A stretch of DNA of 64,000 nt from Pycnopodia helianthoides (Eukaryota > Echinodermata > Asteroidea > Forcipulatida > Asteriidae): assembly GCA_032158295.1 (NCBI GenBank), contig CM063260.1, positions 13,976,452 to 14,040,451 on the forward strand, given 5' to 3'. Under the pieces are notes generated by a model. That model did no database searches. It had not been told where the DNA came from and was given only the letters and a program-made list of their open reading frames with translations. A program made the position numbers and the translations under genes. This document shows, piece by piece, positions 47,060-64,000 of the stretch. Numbering within the stretch: position 1 is the first letter of the stretch; each line of letters opens with the position of its first letter.

Positions 47060-48156
47060 CAGTATAGAGTATCAAAGGTAAATGTTATAGTCTTCGCTTC
47101 AAGATTTCTATATTATTATATGGTTATCGTGAAATATGACAGAACTATGGACACGTTGGGCTCAGCAGATGTGCTTAGATTTAAAAACGGCTTGTAAACA
47201 GACTTGCTGATTAATTTTGTTTTGAAGACCTACCAGTATTTCCAAAATGAATTATCCTTTTTAAATAGTGTAGTTTTAAAGAGCCACCTTTTTAATCAGT
47301 TTTCTGTAATGCTGGTAGTGGTAGCTTAAGATAAGGACGTTAACCAAATTAATTTTCCAGAACAGAAACTATTGACAAATTAATTTAGTAAGCTTTAGTT
47401 AAAAGAGTTAACAAAAAGAGCTATATTAATTACTATAATAAATATTTGTTTAAAGTGAAAACTCGTAGTTAAAAGAAAAAAAAAACATCATCCGAGACTA
47501 GACAGACACTCATCTGCTGTCAACATCATTCTGGCTGCAAAAGAAGCACTGTTGAGAGACAGAAAGAAAAAAGTTTCAAAAGGACAGTTTTCCGATTGCC
47601 AATTGGAGGTCAAAACATCCCTTTTTACTTTCTCACAATATTTACCAGAAATAAGTTGGTATCATTAACAATAAGAGGCGTTTCTGGCGGTGTATGACGT
47701 TGCCACGTTGGTGCGTTATATGCAAATTAATTCCCATTCAGCTCAGTGATTGGCCATTGCGTAACACACCTCTGTCACGCCTCCTCGATTACTGAAACAC
47801 TTCAGCCAATCATACCCAATAATTGTTTCCCTCATTTTCATATCAATGCTGTTTCCCTTCGTGTGTTATACATGATTTACGAGAGAACATTTTTTTATCG
47901 CAAGATTCTAAGTATATTTGCTTCATATAGTACGCCCTCTATCAGGTACTCTTCAATAAAATATAGTCGGATACCCTTATAGATGAAAACAGTTACAGAA
48001 AAGCTCTATCATGAAGTCAGGGGAGTGAACTCTCACGCGATTTGTTTTACTAACTCGTATTACGTATCACACGTTGTGCCAGGAAGTCTCTACAAACATT
48101 TGTTCCGGTGACGTTTGTGGATCTCTCTCCAAGGACCTGAGTTAAACGAAAACAAA
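47060..48156. other. Spacer and ALDH4A1 upstream region
   Basis: No exon recognised. A cluster of CCAAT-type boxes in both orientations (about 47750-47820: gattggccattgcg, agccaatcatacccaat) lies 330-400 bp upstream of the ALDH4A1 ATG. Confidence 0.5.
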
Positions 48157-56531
<8,375 letters not shown>

Positions 56532-59457
56532 TTAGTAATCTAAAACCCAAAGGCAAAACCATCACCATGCTAAGAAACAGCTTTAAAAAGAGGATTTCCA
56601 TGGGTTATATCAAGATCAATTTCCCTTATCTCCTACAAGTTTACCGGTCTAAATGTGTAGTTTTTACACCTCCAGATCAATTAAACTCTGAAAAGAAATG
56701 TCCATGATGCTACCATAAAATCCCAGATTGGTGTAAGAGTAGTAAAAACCTTAAAGGTAATGGTTGATAAACATCTAAAGCAATCTCGTATCAGAACTTG
56801 TAATGTAAACCATTGGTTAATCACCTAATTCTATAATGGACTATGTGAGTGTTATAACAATAAGTACCAATATTATATAAGAATTTGCATTTTCTACTGA
56901 TTCAGTAACATGAACTCTACATTGTAGCTTAAAGAAAATGTAAGATTGGAATACAATTGGTTTTCATTTATGTTGACTAAGTGATTAACAGTTTTAAACT
57001 GATGTTATGATTTAAAAAATACACTTCAAAGAAAATTAATGCAATATTATGATAAAGTTATATAATCAAGTGCCTTGATTGGATTTTTTATTATTATTTC
57101 AGAAACGTAGTAAGAATTTTTCATGCGATTAGGCAGGCATACAACTTTTCAGTCGATCAGCTGATTTCCTCATTTTTTATTTCTCAGATGTGCCAATCAA
57201 AGTTTAAGAACAGAGTACAAAGTCTTGCTGTGCCTGGCACTTTCCTCTTGTTTCTTTTTCTTTTGTGACAAGCTGCAGCTGATGCCCGTTGAATGTGACT
57301 TTTTCAAGACTTTTTATAGTTATTTTAAGGATTTTTTGTTTGACTTTTACACTTTTAGCAGTTTGTCTTGAAGTATTTCTGGGTTTATTTTAGTTTATTT
57401 TGTTTCCTTTAATTTGTTTAATGTGCTGTAAGGTGAGAGAAGAACAAAAATATTATTATCACTCTTGATCTGTGAGTAAAATATTGCTGCATTTACAATG
57501 ATCCAAACAGAACAGCCTAAAAAGAGTCCTCGAGTTGATTACCCTTTTTTTCTCCAAACAATTGACAAATTTAGATAATTGTTTTTCTCTTTTGCGAATG
57601 CATGCACTATGTTTGAAATACATGAAGTACCTAAGGGTAACTTGAAATAATGTGGTATGTTGGGTTAAACTGAAAGGGCACTAGACTCAACATGCTTGGG
57701 TGTTTCTGATCAGCAGAGTGTGGGACCGAGTCCCAGTCATGACACTTGTGTCCTTAAGCAAGACACTTAACCATTATTGCTTCGTCCTTTGGATGGGACG
57801 TAAAGATGTAGGTACTGTAATGCACAAAAAAGAACTCACTCAGCTAAATAGTATTCCAGGCCGATTTCCTACCTCCCGGGTAGTACCTAATTAACAGGAC
57901 AGTTCTTTCCTGACCTAAGGAGTCCCCCTAAATTCTAAAATCTACTCCACGGTAGTAGAATAATAGCAAGACAAGTTCTAACAAGAACAATCTACACAGC
58001 AAAGTAGATTTATCACATGGTGTTACTAAACTGCAAGTCGTTGACTGAATTCTTTCATTCGGTGTCTCAACTGAAAGTTTGATAAACTCCTCAACTACAA
58101 GAGTGCAGCTGTTCAATATTTAAATCAATTTTTGATATTCATAAAAGTGGCATAACATTGGGCGATGCATCTTTAAGTTTTGGGCGTGTTTGAATTTGCA
58201 GCTGTTGCTAAGGGTGTTGCTATTGGCGTCATATGCTTTAACGCTTGGGTGGGGATCAAGCCGCAATTCTAACAAGTCATTCATTTGTGGACGTGCTGAT
58301 ACACAAAATATTGCTCTGCAGAATTGGGTTACCAGCCAAACTGCCATGTGATGTTCATTCGACTGGTAGCCCGCTACTAATTCAAAGCTGAAAAGTTATG
58401 TATAAATTCACGATAAATACAATTTTGTGAGATGAGTCAGCTTTGGAATTATCAAATAAAAGCTTTTTGAAAAGTACACTTCTATGAAGGTTTTAAAAAC
58501 AACCAAGCACATCAACTTTGTCTTCATGAAATTCTCTCTTCTTTGGGAAAGAATCCCTCAAATTAAAATTTTTTATTGTGGTGTGTTTTTTTAACATTGA
58601 ATTGATTGAAATGTTTAAGGTTTTTTAAGTAGTAAAATTATACAATCCCTCTGTTAGATATTGTCTATAATATTAATGTGACTATTCTTCCAATAAAATT
58701 ATTTTTTGAGTCGTGATAAAAACAGTGTGGATATGGAGTCCTTTTTAAATAGTCTAAATGTTGTTTTTAACAATGCCCTCAGAGGCCATTGGTGGAAAGA
58801 ATCCATACGAGGGGCGGAGGGGGTTCAAAGAGCAAATTTAAAAAGAACTTAAATTTTGTATCTACATGTATTTATTTGTTTTTCGCTTGGGAAAGACAGA
58901 GTAGAAGTCAGGAAAGAGTAAAAAATGCACTCCAAATTAACTTTAGTTTTGTTTGGTTTTTAAAATAAAATCCTCTGATGTTATATAACTCTGTTTTGAT
59001 ATGTTTTGAAATATGATTGATATGAAAAATCACTTAATGGGATCAAATCAGACTTTTGACCAATCTGAAACTGATGGGAGGCAGGGGCGTGGGTCATGTG
59101 GGCAAAAGAAACTGATATTAAAAAAAAAATTATCTTAGTTTTGTACTTTTGTTTAGTTGTGACAGTGATAAAATCCTCTGATGTTATCGTTATATAACTC
59201 TACTTTGATGTGTTTTGAAATATGATTGATATGAAAAATAACTTGATAGGACAAAATCGGACTTGTGACCATGGAGGTAGGAAAAGATTTTGTTGACCAA
59301 TCCTCAAAATATGGTGGGAGGTAGGGGCGTGGTCATGTATACCTTGACTGGGGGCTTCTGCGCATGGGCACTTAGTGTCAGAGGTGCGCGCACAGAGGTA
59401 AACACGAAGGTCCAAACTGTCACAATTGTCGTCTGCTTGCGTGTGTTCAAATTCGAA
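56532..59457. other. ALDH4A1 3' UTR and spacer
   Basis: No exon recognised. It contains a SINE (57670-57900), inverted-repeat fragments (58190-58400), and a direct duplication around 58970 and 59170. In the duplication 'aaaatcctctgatgttat' and 'tatgattgatatgaaaaat' recur, spaced about 200 bp. Confidence 0.6.
57670..57900 (+). repeat. Full-length tRNA-derived SINE (same family as 27655)
   Basis: Order of blocks: 'gtgtttctgatcagcagagtgtggg', box B 'accgagtcccagtc', 'ttaagcaagacacttaacca', 'ttggatgggacgtaaa', 'aaaagaactcactcagc'. This is collinear with the minus-strand copy at 27655-27900. Confidence 0.75.
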
Positions 59458-62400
59458 ATGTTTTCACTGCAAACACCGGTAAGTACACACATTCCTGTTC
59501 AGTTTGTTCACGTTTATGTCAGGGAATAGTTACTAGTTCCTTTGATTTGTATAAACAAGTTTTAGGACGATTTTGGGCAACCAAAGTTATCGGTTGTTGT
59601 GTATCGTGAAATGTTAAAAAAGTACAGTGTCAGTCTGTACATGCCGTATTGTGTACAGTACACTCGGACGTCCGTACACAGTCGCAAGTCGCCCCTCTGT
59701 CCCTGCAGCGCATGCAGTGTACAAAAGCGTCACGAGTGTCGAAAGTATTACACGTTTTTGTGGGTTATTTTAAAATATGTTTCCTGTGTTTGGAGCAGGA
59801 CCTTGTGATAAACATATATTGGGGCAATGTTAGCATGGTGTGGACAAGGATGTGGCTAGTGCAAAATTGATTGAAAAGCTCTCACTCTCTTCAGTTTCAA
59901 ATCACTCTCCTCAGTCATCACTGTACTTAACTGTGGCCCCTTGTTTGATTCCTGGCTAGCTAGAACAACAATGTGACTGTGAGTGAAGTTGTACGTTGGT
60001 TCTCTCCTGAGCCAACAGGGTTTTTCTCCGTGCTCTCCGGTTTTCCTCCTTCTGGAAAAATTACTTAACACTTCCGATCTCTGGCTGTGCTCTGTGGTCA
60101 TTCGGGTCGATATGCCTGGCTGCCAAAAGGCATCAATGCATGCCTGCGTCTCGAACACGTTTACATGTTGCACTTCCGGTACAGTAAAGCTTTATTTAGT
60201 ACATTACTTCGTAAAGTGGTGTTGACACATGATTGAGGTGATTGTACTCCTAATCCTAGAACTATAGGTTCGTTTTCAATCCGCTATCGAGACGATAGCG
60301 GATCGAACCTCATAGTTCTAGGAGTGTGACTGTTACCTCATGCCCCAAGGTCAGATCCCTACGTGTATGATCATTGCAACTATTCACTTTCAGCTTTGGG
60401 TTTCTCGTTCCTCCCGCCGCCCCTCCGCCCCCCCCCCCATCCAAGTGTGTAAACACCTGCAATCATGGACCCTCCCTTGTTCAACATTTTGTCCTGAAAA
60501 ACGTGGACCCCATTGTTTTCCTTTGTGATAGCAATCATGGACTTTATTGTCCTTTTTGAATTTGATATAAGTTCTCGGTTTGAATGTCCAAGTACACCCA
60601 CACACACACACCCATAATAAACAGAATCATTACTTGAAAACATTATTGTGAAACAATGGCACTGACTCTGCACTGAAGAGTAATTTATTTTCTTTGCTTC
60701 CTTTTCTTATCCAGATTAATTACCTTGCCCTGGATTGTTCAACTCTGGTTTTAAAGATATCACCTCCCAAATCTGACTTTTCATCGAACTTACCATTCAA
60801 GGACCACCAGTCTCACCATTCAACAGCTTTGAACCACAATCTACATCTACCTCTTGAAATACATGATGGTGAGTTTTCAAAACCTATTTTATGATATTTC
60901 ATTGTACTCTCATCATACCAGGTGTTTTCTATTTTAACCTTCCTGAAAATCATACATCTACTTGGCCAATCTTATGCTACTTCCCCCACTTTCTTATGCC
61001 ACAGCAAATTAAGCCCCGCCCCCCTCGGCATTCTGGACCCTCCCCAATATGTTACCCCTTCTACTCCAAATCTGTATAATATCCAAAGCTTGCATCCCAC
61101 TTTTCTGCCATACTGGACCCTCCCCCTATTCATTACCCTTCTACCTTTTCTGCACCAACCCCAAATAATAACCCAAGCCCCAACTATTGTTTGCCATTTT
61201 GAACCCACCCCAAACGTGTTACCCCTTCTAATTAAAATCTGTTCCAATCCCACATGCATCCCACTTGTTTGTCTTTTTGGACCCTCCCCCAAATGTTACC
61301 CCTCCAATTCAAATCTGTAGTTTTATCACAAATAAGCACCCCTCTTGTTTGTCATTCTGGACCCGCCCAAATATGTTACCCCTATCAAGTACTTTAAAAA
61401 AAAGTTGTTGTTTTTTCCAATATTTTATTAGCCTTTTAAAATGTCTACCATTATTTTTGTACATTAAAAAAACCTTGAAAAACAATATTGAGGTGGCTGT
61501 GAAAAATTATAGTGGTTTAACTTTTTAGTCGTCCTAATGTCTTCAATCCTAAAAGTGCACCCCACTTGTCTGCCATTCTGGACCCACCCCAACAATGTTA
61601 CCCCTTCCTTGAGGAAAAAGAAAGAGTAGGTTTTTTTTTTAAACATTTTTTTTTCCAAGATGGCTGTTTCTTTTACCCTTCTACTTTGTGTTACAACTAT
61701 CCCAAACATGCGCCCACAATTTGTTGCCATTCTGGACCCTCCCCCAATTCATTACCCTGCTACTATGTACTTTTTTGCACCTATCCCAAATTTAATCCAG
61801 AGCCCCACTAATTGTTGGCTATTTTGAACCTGCCCCAAATACCCCTTCTAATTAAAATCTGTTCCAATCCCACATGCATCCGTCTTGTTTGTCTTTTTGA
61901 ACCCGCCCCAAACCTGTAACCCCTTCTAATTAAAATCTGTTCTAATCCCACATGCATCCCACTTGTTTGTCTTTTTTTACCCTCCCCCAAATGTTACCCC
62001 TCCAATTTAAATCTGTAATTTTATCCCAAACCCCTCTTGTTTGCCATTCTGGACCCGCCCCAAACACTTTACCTTTTAGTTTAAAAGCTGTTTTTTGTCT
62101 AGGGCTTTTACAAAAGAAAAGGCGGAGGACCCTTTTTAAAAATCAAAGATAGTAGTTTTTTACCTTTGACTGGATTGGGTTGACTCCCTACATCCATATG
62201 CTACTCATTAATAACTGCACAAAAAGACTATCAGTGGTCTAGTTGATAAGACACCTGCTCTAGAATGGCTAAGGTTGTGGGTTCGAATCCCACCCAAGTA
62301 ATATGCCTGTGGATTTGTTTTCTCACAATACCCGGGAAGTACTGAGTATACAGTGCATTACACATCAGTGAAAGGGCAAAACCAAATAATACTCTTTAAC

Positions 62401-63710
62401 TTTTCAGTCGGCTTAATGTATCAATCCCTAACATGTACCCCATTTCTCTGCCATTCTGGATCAACTCCCAACAGGGCTCAATTTCATAAAGCCTGTAAGC
62501 ACCAAAAAATGTTAAGCACAGAAAAATATTGCTTACCAGAAACTAGCTACCAGCCATTATTGTACCTGTCCCCCAAACATGCACCACACTTTGTGCAATT
62601 CAGGACCAACTGTGGGGGGGGGGGGAGGATGGGGGTGGCACCGGCAGTGAAGAAATCACTTGGGGGCTTTATACTTAATGCCAAGAAAACCATTTGCAAG
62701 AAGTGTAAGTACTGTACACTTATAAATGGAGCAGTTCAACATTAGTTTTTCCAAGCAGTCTTAATTATGTTTACACGGTTGCCAAACAATAATAGTAAAA
62801 CCAAACAACAAATTTTCAAGATTTTTCAGCTGGATGAAGATAAAAGGATTTGCCTATGATCTCATTAGTCAATGGTTCTAAAGGGAAAAGGTCCCTCTGA
62901 TTTCCCGGCTTGCTAAAGGCCACTGCCAAACATGTCCTCCCCTTTGACTGTTGCACCGTTCCCATCATATATTACCATGCAACCCTCTTTGACCTGCTGC
63001 AATGATGTTCATCATTCTAAGCCGACTTTGTACCCTACCTTTCTGCCAACCTGATTCAGCCCCACCGATTGCCCTTTTGATATGTATTTTAACCCAAATA
63101 TCCAGATTAAAATGTAATTCATGCAATTATTTGTTCTTTGAAATTTTGTTTATAGAACACTGAAGATGATGACCAGCCTTGGTACGAGAGGTCCATCAGC
63201 TTGACTGAAGAGGTCCCATGAGATGCAGCATTAGCATGGATTCAAAAACCTCTTCTTCTCACTGCCTCAGGCTACTTCAGTTCAACTTGGCTATTTCTTC
63301 TTTACTAGGATACTTAGGTACGTCTGTTGTAAAACTTTGCGATCGGAAATAGCATGTCCATCTGCCCCAAGCATTTTACTCCTTCTCTTTCAAATTTGTA
63401 TCAAGGCAAAACATGCACCTCATGTGTCTGCTATTGTAGACCCGTCTCCAATATTATTACCTCCAATATTATTACCCCTCTGAATGTACGACACTTTTCT
63501 ACCAATCTAAAACCAACACCATTCATCCCCTTCTACAAAATGTATGTAAACCCAAACATGCAATCTGTTTTTCCAGTTGACATGGAATTCATGCATTAAT
63601 TTTGTTCTTTGAATTTCTGTTTACAGAACACTCAAGAGGATGTCAAGCCTTGGTACGAAAGATGCGCCAACTTGACTGAAGACAACCCATACGATGCAGC
63701 ATCATTATGA
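59458..63710 (+). CDS. Weakly supported unidentified gene
   Basis: I do not recognise this gene. A 21-nt first coding exon (59458-59478, MFSLQTP) ends in a perfect GTAAGT donor. A second exon (60715-60868) starts after a strong acceptor (cttatccag), is open in the matching frame (INYLALDCSTLVLKIS and a His-rich stretch), and ends in GTGAGT. Two duplicated exon-like blocks follow at 63156 and 63627, each with an acceptor. In their best-looking frame the second reads NTQEDVKPWYERCANLTED and ends at 63708-63710, while the first has TGA at the position of a Tyr codon. The phase from exon 2 (one nucleotide left over) does not match that frame, so the model is incomplete or contains an indel. Confidence 0.33.
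60254..60323. repeat. Long two-level palindrome, fold-back family copy 2
   Basis: Inner perfect arms ATCCGCTATCG / CGATAGCGGAT (60279-60289 and 60293-60303) around AGA. Outer arms CCTAGAACTAT and GGTTCG pair with CGAACC and ATAGTTCTAGG, with small bulges. The outer arm CCTAGAACTAT is identical to that flanking the hairpin at 48443. Confidence 0.85.
62238..62335 (+). repeat. tRNA-derived SINE inside the satellite array
   Basis: 'cagtggtctagttgataaga' (box A), 'gttgtgggttcgaatcccac' (box B) and 'atatgcctgtggatttgttt'. Same family as 17005-17110. Confidence 0.75.
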
Positions 63711-64000
63711 ATTCAAATATGCCGTCTTTACACTGTCTCAAGCTACTTCTTACTAGGATTAAGGTACGTCTGTTGAAACTTTGCGATCCAAAATAATATG
63801 TTCATCTGCCCCAAGCGTTTACCCCTTCTCTTTCAAATTTGTATCGAGCCAAACATGCACCCAACGTGTCTGCTATTGTAGACCCATCTCCAATATTTAT
63901 TGCCCCTTGTCCTTGTACAATGCCAAATATGCACCCCACTTGTCTGCTATTCTAGACCCATCCCCAATATTATTGCCCCTTGTACTTCACATCTGTATCG
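63115..64000 (+). repeat. ~471-bp segmental tandem duplication carrying an exon-like block
   Basis: Acceptor-preceded blocks at 63156 and 63627 are collinear. Shared pieces: 'tttgttctttga', 'agaacact.aaga.gatg', 'agccttggtacga', 'ttgactgaaga', 'gatgcagca', 'aggtacgtctgttg', 'aaactttgcgatc', then satellite units. The offset is 471 bp. Confidence 0.85.

Larger units (their letters stand above)
60980..64000 (+). repeat. Degenerate ~75-90-bp satellite array reaching the window edge
   Basis: Recurrent unit: '(catgcaccccacttgt)' - 'tgccattctggaccctcccc' - 'caatatgttaccccttcta' - 'ttcaaatctgtat'. It is dense at 60980-62090 and then interrupted: a SINE at 62238-62330, an inverted-repeat end at 62475 and unique sequence at 62640-62930. 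Further units appear around 62940-63110, 63350-63560 and 63790-64000. The strong C bias of the strand explains the many spurious ORFs. Confidence 0.8.

Noticed and set aside
60972..61990. Long ORFs on both strands of the C-rich satellite
   Set aside because: They follow the repeat period, lack splice or start context and are not conserved between units.
62238..62335. Functional tRNA gene
   Set aside because: Good box B but no acceptor pairing, and it shares the SINE body with 17005-17110.
62650..62706. Possible exon ending in GTAAGT (KKSLGGFILNAKKTICKK)
   Set aside because: Its phase does not connect to either neighbouring exon candidate without creating a stop.

Overview
The window is animal nuclear DNA. 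It is AT-rich, its genes are intron-rich with short exons (about 45-300 bp) and GT-AG introns, and its spacers are full of short interspersed repeats: tRNA-headed SINEs, small inverted-repeat elements and a dispersed ~118-bp satellite. All recognisable genes have clear human orthologues with ancestral-looking exon structures. Gene content and repeat style suggest a marine invertebrate deuterostome, with an echinoderm the best guess. That is an inference, not something one motif proves.

Layout from left to right: MRPS22 (+, 5' end missing, exons 750-3635); ELP5 (-, 5609-9391); UBXN10 (+, 9584-11108), head-to-head with ELP5 across about 190 bp; CFAP107 (+, 13425-15048); NUDT8 (-, 17181-19454); KLHL17 (-, 23176-28390); EXOC8 (+, 32426-43737, at least 17 coding exons); an unidentified minus-strand candidate gene whose last exon is a 54-bp coding minisatellite (45677-47048); ALDH4A1 (+, 48157-56531); and a weakly supported gene start at 59458 running into a degenerate ~75-90-bp satellite with a duplicated exon-like block (60980-64000).

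The genes are not an operon and do not form one pathway. They cover mitochondrial translation (MRPS22), Elongator tRNA modification (ELP5), cilia (UBXN10, CFAP107), acyl-CoA hydrolysis (NUDT8), CUL3 substrate selection (KLHL17), exocytosis (EXOC8) and proline catabolism (ALDH4A1). Orthologues of four of them (UBXN10, CFAP107, KLHL17, ALDH4A1) lie on human 1p36, so the window looks like a piece of an old linkage group.

The most important warning is that UBXN10, CFAP107, KLHL17 and ALDH4A1 each carry isolated 1-nt frame breaks inside otherwise perfectly conserved exons, and ELP5 has an unexplained in-frame stop. Residual consensus indels explain this better than five independent pseudogenes. 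I did not find a convincing new molecular system. The most unusual items are the coding minisatellite with higher-order structure, two related fold-back palindromes, a candidate 33-nt microexon in EXOC8, and an X-box-like site upstream of CFAP107.
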